Below are positions 35,737 to 47,454 of a stretch of DNA of 64,000 bases, in pieces. Position 1 is the stretch's first letter, and each line of letters starts with the position of its first letter. A model generated the notes under the pieces. That model was given only the letters and a program-made list of their open reading frames with translations, had not been told where the DNA came from and did not search any database. The stretch spans positions 21,836,474 through 21,900,473 of the forward strand of contig CM060065.1 of NCBI GenBank assembly GCA_030533445.1. The letters are read 5' to 3'. The position numbers and the translations under genes were made by a program. Source of the DNA: Cyprinodon diabolis. Lineage: Eukaryota; Chordata; Actinopteri; Cyprinodontiformes; Cyprinodontidae.

Positions 35737-36135
35737 ATTCTATTTTAGAGATTCACTGTAGTGCAAATATGATGCTATGAGTGTGATTGACTTGTGAGTT
35801 GATTTAGAGTTTTCAACAGTTCAACAGTCTTATGGCCAGTGTTGTGCCTGAACGCGTTCATTGAAAGAAAGTTCATGAACTTGTTCATATTGTGGGCGAA
35901 CGTGAACTGAACGTACCATATTACTGCCTGATGAACGTTATTGTGAACTTGTTCATTCTGGTGTCTGTGAACGGCACGCTCTCTCAGTTCAACTCCGTTC
36001 AATAGGTTGCCAGATTTCTATAGAGCCCTCCAGGCGAAACCCCGGCTAAATCACACCGTAAACAAGCCTTAATATGTAGCGGGAAAAACACCCAATCTGG
36101 CAACACCAGCTACCAATGTCGTAGACTACAGCTTC

Positions 36136-36405
36136 GTGCCTCATCAAAACAAAATGCAGCGCGGAAGCCACAGCAGCATGGAGACGACCGTGGAGGCGAA
36201 AAAGCAGCAGTATGATCACTTAAAACAGTTTTATGACCAGGTGGTCGGTGAGGATGATGGCAACAATCTTACATTTCTCTGCAAACTTTGCCCGCCGGCT
36301 TTCAGTAAAAAAAATCCGCACTTTAGTAACCTTAAATTCCTACCTCAGCCTGGTCCCTCAGTTTGTGTTAGTAAAATGTTCTTGAGGGTTTTACTATTCA
36401 TGTAA
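36136..36405 (+). pseudogene. hAT transposase N-terminus with BED zinc finger, truncated
   Basis: An 89-codon ORF whose centre reads LTFLCKLCPPAFSKKNPHFSNLK: the CxxC half of a BED-type DNA-binding zinc finger followed by the S..NLK segment. In intact hAT transposases this is followed by a His pair and then the RNase H-like catalytic domain with its hATC dimerisation tail, all absent here. After residue ~70 the frame runs into unrelated sequence. It could encode at most a non-functional fragment. Confidence 0.75.
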
Positions 36406-36823
36406 CTTGTTTGTTAAATCTGCCTGGTATAATTTTCCAGGATTCCAGTATTCATTTTTAGTATGTACTGAAATGGAATTTTAAATTGAAAAAAATATTA
36501 AAATTAAAAAAACATTTGCACCTTAAAGACTACTTTCCTGATTTTCTTTTAATAATTCCTCATAAAAAAGATTATTCAAGCAGCACATTTTTCCTGATGT
36601 TTTTGAGAATTTACTGTAGGGGTGAAAGCTGCAGCTGCTTCTAGTGGGAAGTGAATGGACAGCAACAATGGGGAAATGCTGTCCCCTCAATGCTAATGTA
36701 AACCCTGGTTGGATAAGGATTCAAAACTTGATATGAAGATGAAATCTGATGCACAGTTTCAGTGTTACAACTGATAAAATAATTGCTGTCTGTGGTTCTA
36801 CAGTAGGCTATGGTGTAATTGTA

Positions 36824-36999
36824 CGGAGCCCCTCTGATGACATGGTCAAAACAAAATTTTAATTGTGGCCACGAAGTAGTATTTCGTGCGCACAAAATAC
36901 TACTTCGTGGCCACGCAATGAGTATAACGTGCGCACGAAATACTACTTCGTGGCCACAATTAAAAATTTTTTTTTGACCATGTCATCAGAGGGGCTCCG
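36824..36999. mobile_element. Palindromic MITE, copy 1, 176 bp, TA target
   Basis: Ends are CGGAGCCCCTCTGATGACAT and its complement, flanked by TA (36822-36823 and 37000-37001). About 55-bp terminal inverted repeats enclose nested palindromes built from gtggccacgaagtagtattt and cgtgcgcacg. No coding. It lies inside the hAT remnant. The second copy (40815-40988) is the same element in opposite orientation. Confidence 0.92.
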
Positions 37000-37737
37000 T
37001 ATAATTGAGCAATATATGAAAAAAAAAGAACTATGAACTAGTTCATTTTTTGGAACTGTGAACTTAGTTCAAAATTTTGAATTATGAACTATTAACTGAA
37101 CTAGTTCATTTTAAAATGTGTGAACTGAACTTTGAACTAGTTCACGTAGAAAGAGAACTTTCCCAACACTGCTTATGGCAGTGGGGAAAAAGCTGTTACA
37201 GATCCTGCTGGTCCTGCATGAAATGCTGCGAAGCGTTTTCCCAGAGGGCAGCAGGGAGAACAGAACATGGTGGGGGTGTAAGGGGTCGCTGATGATGTCA
37301 AGGGGTCAGGACACGCAGTGCTAGGATGAAATGTCTTGGATGGAGCGGAGAGGAGCCCCAATGATCCTGTCTGCTGTTCTCACCACTCTTCTCATGTTCT
37401 TCCAGTCAGAGGAACTGCAGCCTCCACACCACATAGTGAGACAGCTGGTCAGAACGCTCTCTATGGGGCTTGTGTAGTAAGTTGTGCCGATGGATGGGAG
37501 CAGGTTGGCTCTCCACATCCTCCTCAGAAAGTAAAAGCACTTCTGTGCCCTTTTGACATGTGAGGTGTTCATAGTCCAGGTGAGGTAGTCTGTGATGTGC
37601 CCCCCCTAGGAATTTGGTGCTGCTGACCACATCTACAGCTGACATTGAGCAGTGGAGTGTGGTTCAGCCAGTTCTTCCTAAAGTTGATAATGATCACCTT
37701 AATTTTCTCCATGTTCAGGATCAGTCTGTTATCTAGT

Positions 37738-37912
37738 GGTGCACCGACAATGATAACAGTATCGGGCAGGGCCCCGATACTGCACTAAAATGGTGGTATT
37801 GGTAGCAGTGTGTAAATATGTCACCAATACCATTTTGAGAGCCAAAAGTTTATTCAACTATTGTCACCCATTCCAGGTAGGCAATAAAAAGTTCTAACTG
37901 ATCCACTTTGTA
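37738..37912. mobile_element. hAT-like end fragment in the LINE
   Basis: Begins tagtggtgcaccgac and contains gtatcgggcagggccccgat, resembling the ends of a fish hAT family with ccgatac-rich termini. The LINE reads up to about 37737 and resumes at about 37913, but LINE sequence is missing between, so insertion was accompanied or followed by deletion. No TSD seen. Confidence 0.4.
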
Positions 37913-38240
37913 TTAGTCTTTTCCCTTCTTCACAAGCACGTCATCATGATGGGAGTCAGTGCGACAGGCCAGTAGTCATTGAATGAGATGACTTGAGGCT
38001 TCTTTGGGACCAGAATGATGGAGGCAGACCTAAAGCGTGCTGGCACTATGGCGTGGTCCTGTGAGCTGTTAAAAATGTCTGTGAGGACACCAGCCAGTGG
38101 ACCTGCTCACCCCTTTAACACCCGCCCAGATATGTTATCGGGGCCTGGGGCCTTCCTTGGGTTGACTCTCCTCAGAGTCATCCACACATCAGGTTTGTCA
38201 AGGCAGAGAGCCTCCTGTCCTTGATGGGGAACACCTTTCA

Positions 38241-40812
38241 CTGCTGTTAGTCCATGTTAGTCCCACTTTTGAAACCGAGCCCTACGAGCTACTTACCATA
38301 CTGATACGATGGAAACACAGCGCATCAGTATGGATGGCCAGCCTACTGTTACCATGCAGCAACAGTGCTACAAACTCTGACACGATGCAGCCCAGCTCAG
38401 TTTTTCTTTTACTCTTCTTCTCCTCGTCAAAAACTAACTCAAATAATACACTACAATATAGAGATCTAGAAAACTGTCAGTTGGAAGGTTGATCTTTTCA
38501 TGTTTTTTTGTATTTGTTTAGGTGTAAAGATGAAGACCCAACAACATTTCCTTGACTGCCATGACAAAAGTGCAAAGCAAAGAAAGTGGCTTAAATTGCA
38601 TCTAATGCAATTTAAAATAAAATGCATTTTTTTTCAGCATCTCTCTTTTTAGTATGATTTATTACTCGGTTTTATGGCTGTTGCTAAAATCCTAGTGTCC
38701 TAGCATTTTATATAAGTGCAGTTATGTTGAGAATCTATTTATCACCACTAACAGCAATATCTGTGAAAACTCTTGATGGTCAAAATCAGTGTAAAAAAAA
38801 AATAAGAATAAGAATAAGCAAATGCCTCATGTTATAATGAGGCATTTATTATGCATCCAAAGAAATGTGTTTAAATCATGATACACATTATGTTACATTT
38901 TCAAAGATAAATTCCTGAATGTAATTTTTTATTATAAAGCAGCGGTTTTAGGATAGTGCAGGGGCAGGGGGGTCTACTTAGTAAAGTCAGAGATACATCA
39001 TATGGTGCAGAAGGAATACTTCAGCAGTACCTCAATTGTAACTTCCCCCGATGTACCCATCTGTTTTCAGCCACACCTCACTGTACATTTCTCCTTGCCA
39101 GGCCACCCAAGGGTAAACTTTCTGGCTCGAGGTGCTGATCAGGTGCTGGTGAGGCAGTGAAGTACATGAATTGCGACTGTAATTTAAAGCATATTTATTG
39201 TACATTTTGGGATTAAATATTGCCCTGATTTGATTGTTCTTTCAGAAAAAATGCACGTTTACGTGCAGTGATTCTCAGCCTCTTTTGGGCCATTTTCACT
39301 CTATCTGTTATCCAGGTGTCGTAGTGGCCCTATCTGTGAAGATGTAGGTTACTTGCACTGCAACCTATATTTTTTTCATGCTGTTATAATAATAATTATT
39401 TTTGTTTCTCTATTTATTATCTAGGTTTCGAAAAGCACATGGACCTCTTTATATTGCCCCATCCTAACTTCATCTACAAAATGAAAAGCATTAAACTATT
39501 TCAAAAGTTTTTACCTATTTCCCTTCAATTTCTCTCTGCAAAACAACTCATAGGGCATTTGGTCTGTCAATACCCAGGGCCCAAACGTGCAGTAGCCTTT
39601 TAACTACTTTTCAGTCCCTGTTTGCTACACATCACACTGTTCAGTTTGAACCATGGTTTCTTTTTATTGTGCACATCCGGTGGACTCTAGCCACATGGAA
39701 AGAAATCAGCATGGCTTTGTGGTGCTCTATCAGTCCCAAGCAAAGTCCAACAATAAACTGGCAGGATAAGCCAACCCTCAGCATCAGCAGGACTTTTACA
39801 TTGAGAGGTTGAAAATTAATCTGACAGCATGCTTTCAAAAGCAAGCCTGGAGCTACAGGACACACATACTGTAGGGCTAATGTCTTCTACATCTCTGGAC
39901 TTAGGTTATTATGTTTTGGAAATGGTTGGCAAAAGTTTCACACTGGGTTGTTTTTTGTGACTAAAAGGTCTAGATTTGTGGTCAACTGGGTCTCTTTTTT
40001 TGTTGAAAACCATGATTTTATTTTTGATAACTTGTTTTCTGTTCTATTGCAAGTAAATACCCCAGAAGCTTATTTACTTAAAAAGATATATATACATTTA
40101 ACATAATTACTATGTTGGAACAATTAGAAAAACGCATAATAAACTTCATGAAACCTCCCTCCATACAGTAGATATGGAACAAGTATGACAAGCACGTTTT
40201 TCTTGTAGCCAGTCGGTAACTAGGGCTTATGCTTTGCAAAAAATATGTTTGTAGATGTTGCAATAATGATACGAGTTCTGATTGAACAATATTGTTTAAT
40301 CATCATAGCTTTTGCTTTATATACATGTATTTACTAGCTTTCTATAAGACAGCCACTCTTCTTGTGGCTTTTTGAATTTTCTGTTTTCTTTCTCTATTGT
40401 TTCATGCAGGTGTGGACGCAGACCTCTAGGAGTTATGGTATATTTCCTGTGTTGTTTATTTTTTTTTATTTTTTATTTTTTTCTTCTCTCTATCCGTCTT
40501 TCTTCTCCATTATTTTCTTTTTCTTTCTATCTCTTTCTCTCTCCCCTTAACTCTTGTCCACTCTCCCATTCTCAGCACCCATTCAATTGCATCATTCATA
40601 AGCTTCAGACATAAACAAAGCTGAACCTTATGGCAGCAATCATAACTGTAAAAAGAAAAAAGCAAATCTGTGGACTATTAGCTAGATTTGGGACATCTAT
40701 TATCAGTACTATATTGAAAAAAACAACATATAGGGAAAAATAAATAAACAAGCAAAAAAAAAAACACATAGTATGTTCACTTGCCTTTTTTTAATTTTAT
40801 TTAACCTTTATT
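38241..40812. other. Intergenic stretch, no recognised gene
   Basis: AT-rich with a short GC-richer segment at 38930-39160 of unknown nature. Pyrimidine-rich run at 40450-40550 gives artefact ORFs. No RNA gene seen. Confidence 0.5.
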
Positions 40813-40814
40813 TA

Positions 40815-40988
40815 CGGAGCCCCTTTGATGACATGGTCAAAAAAAAATTTTAATTGTGGCCACAAAGTAGTATTTCGTGCGCACGTTATACTTATTGCGT
40901 GGCCACGAAGTAGTATTTCGTGCGCACGAAATACTACTTCGTGGCCACAATTAAAAATTTTTTTGACCATGTCATAAGAGGGGCTCCA
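40815..40988. mobile_element. Palindromic MITE, copy 2, 174 bp, TA target
   Basis: Same family as 36824-36999, in reverse orientation: the asymmetrical centre (cgttatacttattgcgtggc) is the reverse complement of copy 1's centre (cacgcaatgagtataacg). Flanked by TA (40813-40814 and 40989-40990); the last base is mutated. It sits in the tttatttaacc tail of a LINE. Confidence 0.92.
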
Positions 40989-40990
40989 TA

Positions 40991-41862
40991 TTTATTTAAC
41001 CACGAAAAAAATCCCATTATGATTAAAAATCTATTTTTCAAGGGAGTCCTGGCCAAGAGGCAGCAAAGTTGCATAATAAACAGAGATGCATTAATTTAGA
41101 TGACAGGTATATAAAAAAAAACCTATAATGTAAAACAATTACAGATCATTAAGTTAGCTTCAAATTATTTCCCTTTCAACTTAAAAAGCATTTAAAGATA
41201 GAAACTCAGTCAACTTCCAGTTTCTTTGTAAAAAGTTCCACGCACAAGGAGCTGCGTGGCTAAAGGCTTTCTTCACTAGTTCTGTGTGGGCAAAAGGAAC
41301 AGTGAGCAGCAGCTGATTGTTGGATCTCAGGGCAGAAGAAGCCATGCCTTTCTGTGTAAGTAAGGTGCAAATTTAAGAGGGCAGTAATCCAAGAAGGGCC
41401 TTGTAAATAAAAGTGTACCAATGACACTGCCTTCTCATAGAGAGGGAAAGCCAGCCTACCTGAGACTACAGGTCACAGTGATGTGTCATGGCAGTTTGAG
41501 ATGAACCTTAATGAAGCATGGTAAAAATAGTCCAACATTTGAAGACATGAAGAAGTAGCATTCTTATAAAAAGGTCACCATAATCTAAGACCAATAAAAA
41601 TGTGGCAGAGACAAGGCACTTTTTTACTCCAAAAGAAAAACATGTCTTATTACAAAAGAAGCCCAGTCAATAAAAAGTTTAAAGGTGAGGGAGTCATCAA
41701 TTACAATTTCAAGGTATTTATATTCATGTACCACCTCAATGACATTCCCCTCCAGAGTGGACACTACTGGCAGGGTTTGAGGAACCTTCCTATCATTTGA
41801 AAACAACATTAACTTTGTTTTGTCAGCATTAAGAAATAATTTAAGATTAATAAATTTTATAT
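40991..41862 (-). mobile_element. LINE 3' fragment (unresolved clade)
   Basis: The minus strand at 41624-41809 reads LMLFSNDRKVP, VVSTLEGNVIEVVHEYKYL and VIDDSLTF: the segment after RT motif C in jockey-like LINEs (KTK..LF, then YKYLG..LD..L.F). The rest to 40991 is its 3' untranslated region (caagggagtcctggccaaga near the tail). The palindromic MITE splits off the last bases of the tail at 40801-40812. Confidence 0.75.
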
Positions 41863-43240
41863 ATTAAGCACTTCATTTTCAGTCACATCACATGTTTGTT
41901 GTAATTAAACCCCAGAAAACAGAAATTTACATTTGTAAATATAAGTTTTATTATAAAATGTTTGGCATTAGAGGCTTTCAACCAGAATCCTGTAAAATCT
42001 ATTACGTTTAAAAGGAAACAAATCTCTCCATTCATAAAAAGAACACTGGAATATATTTGCGCTTACCACAGCGCTAGTAAACTTCACTTTAAATTATACA
42101 GTCATTAGTCTGAAGAAAGACCATTTTGTTCATTTTAGATCAAACATATGTGACCAACAGCTGAGGAACAACAATCACCACTGTCCGTATGATTTTTGAC
42201 CCGGATGCTAGAATATAGCTGGAGGCGACAGTATCACAATGATCATTTATATAGATGAAATGGATCAGTCAAAAGATCATGAAGGAATGTAATTACTGGG
42301 CATGATCTCCGGAAGATTTTGAGGGTCTTTATAGGATGTTACATTTTAACTTTTTAGACATTTTGTGTCAAATAGTTCTTACACTACGAGCCTTTCACCA
42401 ATGAGTCAAATGACATCCATGAACACATTCAAAATGAGTGTGTCTTTGTTAACTGATGCAAACCCTTCTTTGATTAAAAATCCAGAACAATTTGTCTTCA
42501 TTTGCAAGTAAGCCATTATACTCATGAGCAAATTTTAATGAGAGAGGTACCTTTAGGCTCACACTTAGATGCTCCTTAAAAGTAATTTGTCCCCCACTGC
42601 AGCTGAGGAATTATATCCATGACTAACCTTTAATATTATTAAAGGTTAGTATGAGTATTAGCTGTAGGCAGTAATAGTTTACATTTCTAGGTCATGGTAA
42701 CTGCGAAGCTCGTTTATCAAAGTCAGTGAACCCCCAATTTTGCTTCTATTAACGGCCAACAACAGTTTTATTAAAAATCTTGACTGAAAATTTAAATTGT
42801 CATTCTTTTTGCAAATTGCAGTCGAGATGATGATGCTAAATTCAAAATGTTTTTTAGTTGTTTGTATAGCTTTTCTTAAAGAAAATCCTTAAAGGCTGAG
42901 AAAATATTGTGTTTCCACAGCTTATCTACAGGTTACAATATAAAACAAAAAACAACTACTGGCATTTCATTACTAGAAACACCACATCCAGCTACTAGGC
43001 TATGATCCTCCACCTGAGATGCCCTGGATTTGTCTCGTCAAAACAAAAGATGCTTTATTATAGTCTGAGGAGGAGTAACACAGACATCCAAGGCCATTTT
43101 AGTTAACTATCATGACAAGTCGAAGTATTCTGAGGATAGACAGCGTCCCCTGGTGTTACAGCCACACTGTTATTACATCCTGATAACTGCTCAAACTTCA
43201 GCCTAAATTTCTCTCTAATATGATCTTCCACACTGAAGCC
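41863..43240. other. AT-rich stretch with a small perfect hairpin
   Basis: No gene. A 12-bp inverted repeat with 5-nt loop (ACTAACCTTTAA and complement) lies at 42622-42650; no associated RNA-gene features. Confidence 0.5.
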
Positions 43241-43244
43241 ATGA

Positions 43245-43535
43245 AAAAGCCTTCCAACAGCCCATATTTTTGACTCTTTAAACTCTTCCTCACCCACTGC
43301 GGGCGGTCTCCCCCTTTTTTCTTCAAACCTTGGGTCCACTACCAGAGGCTTGGGAGCTTGAGGGTTCTGCGCAGTATCTTTGCTGTTCCTAGAACTGCAC
43401 TTTTCTGGACCAAGATGTCTGATGTATTTCCAGGGATCTGCTGTTACCACTCCTCAAGTTTGGAGGTCACTGCCCCGAGTGCCCCAATGACCACAGGTAC
43501 CACTGATGCCTTGACCTTGCAGGATTTCTCCTATA
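43245..43535 (-). mobile_element. R2/R4-like LINE 3' fragment, copy 2
   Basis: On the minus strand, 43530 downward reads SVVPVVIGALGAVTSKLEEW, stop, QQIPGNTSDI and VQKSAVLGTAKILRRTLKLP. The I-P-G and K..LLGTA.ILR pattern is that of the extreme C-terminus of restriction-endonuclease-type LINE proteins (R2/R4/Dong). A stop and the absence of the upstream RT and endonuclease domains make it a dead 5'-truncated copy. Homologous to 20713-20965. Confidence 0.6.
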
Positions 43536-46084
43536 TATACATACATATATATAGATGAATAAGTAAAGCTAGGAAAGATAGTCAAAAGGCTTGTTTGGAA
43601 TAAAAAGCAGTTTTTTTTATGTGTAGTTAAAGGTAATAATGGTACTCGTGCTTCATCCACTGTCAAAATGAAAATGACGACAGCTTGCAAGATAGTCATA
43701 TATGTCCTTAAGCCTGTGCATGAGGTTCATGAATGAAAATAAAAAACTCTCGCCGCTATCATTACGTTTCTATACCTCTCAGCTAATGTGTGCTTAAAAT
43801 GGTCTGTTCGAATGCTCAGCTCAGTGATAACCTCATACTAGGTAGCCTAGGTAGCCTTCTTTGTTTGATGTGGCACGCCTGGTAGCATGTAGATTCCATG
43901 AAGTCTAATCAACCAAAACGTAGAAGTTTTCCCCTTAAGACCAACCCCTCTTCATTTGTGTAATAAGGCAGTAATGAATGCAGAGATGTAAAAAGGACAG
44001 GTTGAAATAAATAGCATTGAGGAAATAAATGCGGTAAAATACAAAGAAAACAGACAAAATATCAAAGCATAAAAATAAATAAATGACTTTAGAAAAAGTG
44101 ATGAAAAAGTTAAAATTTTAAGGCAAATAAAAACACAATGTAATTATTACAAATGTGAATTAATAAAGCAGAAAATTAAAAAAAAATACATGTATGTCTC
44201 ATTGCATTTTATTTCTATTTAGTTCTATATTGAGCATTTATTTATCTATGTATTTTTATTTTCAATCATGTCAAGTCTGGCCCTCCATGATAATGAATAG
44301 ATATAGCTTTAAGGAGAAATAGCTTTAGAAAATGACTTTCTTCTAGAGTAATAAACAGTCCTGGTCACATTGTCTTGCAGCTTTCATAAAAGCCTTAATC
44401 ATTTACTGATAATGCTTAATATAAGACAAAACGTGGAAAAATGAAACCTTTGATTTCAGTGTGTTCTCATTCTCAAGTTAAGAGGTTATCATTTTCAATG
44501 AAATCACAATGCTTGATTCTCCTACTGTAACTGTATTCACTTTTTGCTCACGTTCATGAAAGTGTTAACTCTCTTTAGTTTAACACGTTATGTTTACATA
44601 TGAACTATAAGAATAAAAATTCTGCCTGAACCTGCCTAAATAAAAACAACCATTACTAAATTAGTAACACCAGCTATTATATACATCTTGTACATTGACT
44701 TTACTTTTGTTGAATATTGTTTGAAATAATAAATCCTCCTCTTGAGAAGATTCCTCTCTTTCTTTCCTCCTATTTCTTGATGAAAATATAAGCGCTGTGT
44801 AGGTATATCACTTATTGATATTTTCTTTATAGATAGGAAATAGATAGAAATCGATAGGAAAACTTATTGTACAATTGAAAGGTCCCATTCAAGCCCACCA
44901 CAGAACACTTCTGGGGTTGGTGGTGCTGAGGCTGTGTGGGGATGCGGATGTATGTTGTTTTTACAACCGGAAAATACTTTGGAGCACTGAGAAAAACTAA
45001 CCACTGTGGGGTACTGTTTCTCTACAGAATATCTTGGCTTTGTCTGTTTATGTTTTTCATAAGGATTTTTTTTTTTTGCCAGAAATGTGCTTTTTATTTT
45101 ACTCTTTAATGTTTCACAAGAAAAAAAATAGACAGCATTTGAAATGTTTCATAACTATGTATTTTATGTACTGTAGACGGACTTTAGAAAAAGAGAAAAA
45201 TAAAAGATAAATGTTCATATATGTTAAAGTGTATTGTTGAAAGTATATTATGCATTTACTAAAAGCCTAACTTAACAGAGATCCTTCTGCTTGGTTGGAT
45301 ATTTAGGTAGATATAGATGGTTACATTATATTAGAGAGAGAAAGTTCTAATTTAAAAACAGATATTCGAAGCAGTGATTCACAAGCAGTTTTTTATGTTA
45401 ATCTCATGCCAGCCTAAAAACTGTTTTTAGTCATTTAAAAACATAGTCTCAATTAAATAAACTCAAACACTTTCACCACATATCTTCTGATTCAATCAAC
45501 TCGAGTCTGATTTGTTAAATTCAAATATTTTTGCATCATTGCAAGATACATTAAACCACAAGACGTTTCCTCAAGATTATAATGCTAAGTAAATGAAATC
45601 AGACACTGTATGTGCTTTTAAGCAAATATTATTTTGTGTTAAAGGAGCAATGACTAATAATGACACCTAGCAGCTCAAATCCATATAACACGCATAAAAG
45701 ATGCAGGTTGCCAAGGAAAGAGAGGCAAGGGCATTGTGCAGCCAAGTCTAAGATGAGTGCATATCATGTAAGTCAGAAAATCAACAAAAAACAAAAATTA
45801 ACCAATGCAGCACACTTTTTTAGTAAGTCTGGTAGCTCTCAAATGTTTGGCTCTGGAACCAGGAAGTAAACAAGGGCTATTCAAACCTCTACATTTTACA
45901 AAGAGAAAATCTTGATCGAGACATTACTGATGAAGAGGGCTATAGAAGGAATGCTAGGTCCATCCTAGATGACAAGAATGAATTGGGTTAATTTTACATT
46001 GAATTTATTAGTCTTTGGAAATATTTGCTCTATTAATACTCTAAAACATCCCTATTATGAGGGCAGGAAAGCGCTTATCAAGTA
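43536..46084. other. AT-rich stretch, nothing recognised
   Basis: No coding, RNA gene or clear repeat. Short tatacatacatatata runs near 43535. Confidence 0.5.
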
Positions 46085-46312
46085 TTTATTTATTTATTTT
46101 TTATTTTATATACTCTAATAATCCCAGAGGGAAATTACTTCTCTGCATTTAACCCATCCCCTTGGGGAGCAGTGAGCTGCCATTGTGAGGCGCCCGGGGA
46201 GCAGTGTGAGGTTAAGGGTCTTGCTCAGGGACCCAGAGTGACAGTCTGTGGGAGATCGAACTCACAATCTCAGGATTCAAAGCCCTATGCCCTAACCACT
46301 AGTAACTGAACA
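46085..46312 (-). mobile_element. tRNA-derived SINE, copy 1
   Basis: On the minus strand: A-box-like tagtggttaggg, B box gtgagttcgatctccc, then body cactctgggtccctgagcaa, actgctccccgggcgcc and gatgggttaaatgcagag. It ends in a T/A-rich tail (aataaataaataaa). The body is shared with the SINEs at 53446 and 54560. Confidence 0.8.
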
Positions 46313-46639
46313 CAATTGATTTAACAGTCTGTGTTTGATGCTACACTGAAAAAAGGGCATTCAACAAAAATATAAATGCAACACTTTTTGTTTTGCTACC
46401 ATTTTTTATGAGATAAACTCAAATATCTCAACTCAATCTTTCCACATACAGAATATAACAATTTCCCTCAAATATTGTTAACAAATCCAGTATAAAACTG
46501 TGATAGTGATCACTTCTTCTATGCTGAGATAATCAATCTACCTCACAGATTTGCCATATTAAGATGCTGATTAGACACCATAATTAGTGCCTTAGATTGC
46601 CCACAATACAAGGCCACTTTATCAGTGAAGTTTTATCAC

Positions 46640-47453
46640 ACAGAACAATGCCACAGATGTTGAGATTTGAGGCAGCGTGCAATGGGCATGCGGACAGCAG
46701 AAATGTCAACCAGAGCTGTTGTGTGTGCATTGACTGTTAATTTCTCTATCATAAGTATCTCCAAAGGCGTTTCAGGGAATTTAGCAGTACATACAACCAG
46801 CCTCACTACCGTACCACGTGTAACCACACCAGCCCAGGACTACACTCCAGCACCTTCACCTCCAAGATCGTCTGAGACCAGCCATTCGGAGAGCTGCTGA
46901 AACAATTGGTTTACATAACCAAAGACTTTCTGCACAAACTTTCAGTAAGCGTTTCAGGGAATCTCATCTGCATGCTCGTCGCCTTCATTGGGGTCTCTAC
47001 CTGACTCCACTTCATTGTTGTAACTCAGCTCTCCTCTCTTTACGGATGAATCCTGGTTTACACAATTCAGGGCAGATGGTAGACAGCATGTGGCATTGTG
47101 TGGGTGAGCAGTTTTTTTTTATCTCAATATTGTGGATTGAGTGGCCCATGGTGGTGGTGGGGTTATGGTAAGGGCAGGCACCTGTTATGGACGAAGAACA
47201 CAGGTGCATTTTATTGATTGAATTTTGAATGCACAGAGATACCGTGATAAGATCCTGAGGCCCATTGTTGTGCCATACATCCAAGAACATCACCTCATGT
47301 TGCAGCAAGATAATGCAAAGCCGAATGTTGCAAAGATCTGTACACAATTCTTAGAAGATGAAAACGTCCCAGTTCTTGCATGGCCTGCGTACTCACTGGA
47401 GATGTCACCCCTTGAGCATGTTTTGGATACTCTGGATCGGTGTATGTGACAGC
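46640..47453 (+). pseudogene. Tc1-like transposase, DD34E motif kept, gene split
   Basis: The catalytic part (47225-47449) reads HHLMLQQDNAKPNVAKICTQ then PAYSLEMSPLEHVLDTLDR. The second Asp (residue 29 of this ORF) and the Glu (residue 64) are separated by exactly 34 residues, the DD34E spacing. Upstream parts of the DNA-binding region (46667-46900) and first catalytic Asp region (47040-47120) are in other frames, so frameshifts exist. The C-terminus lies beyond the L2 at 50578-50690. Inactive by insertion and frameshift. Confidence 0.85.
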
Positions 47454-47454
47454 A

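Larger units (their letters stand above)
35837..37171 (+). mobile_element. hAT transposon remnant, 1335 bp, TSD CTTATGGC
   Basis: Ends are CAGTGTTGTGCC and gggaaagtt-type complement finishing CAACACTG. The 8-bp duplication CTTATGGC is exact (35829-35836 and 37172-37179) and lies within the LINE, whose sequence resumes at agtggggaaaaagctgttac. Subterminal regions on both sides hold many copies of TGAACTAGTTCA-like motifs, the sort bound by hAT transposases. A BED-finger ORF remains (36136-36405); the catalytic domain is deleted. A palindromic MITE (36824-36999) has inserted into it. Confidence 0.93.
35222..38240 (-). mobile_element. LINE (FADD type), interrupted copy
   Basis: On the minus strand the RT N-terminal part is at 37985-38170 (APGPDNISGRVLKG, stop, AGPLAG; then VPARFRSASIILVPKKP). 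The C-terminal part is at 37320-37660 and the 3' untranslated end at 35222-35446. It is interrupted three times: by a composite block at 35447-35736, by a hAT element at 35837-37171, and by a hAT-like segment at about 37738-37912 with loss of the RT centre. Stops are present throughout. Confidence 0.82.

Noticed and set aside
40362..40614. Phe/Leu/Ser-rich ORFs resembling membrane peptides
   Set aside because: They come from a pyrimidine-rich run; no start context, splice structure or repeat-independent support.
42622..42650. Perfect 12-bp hairpin as a microRNA precursor
   Set aside because: The stem is too short for a pre-miRNA (about 22 or more paired bases) and no extension pairs.
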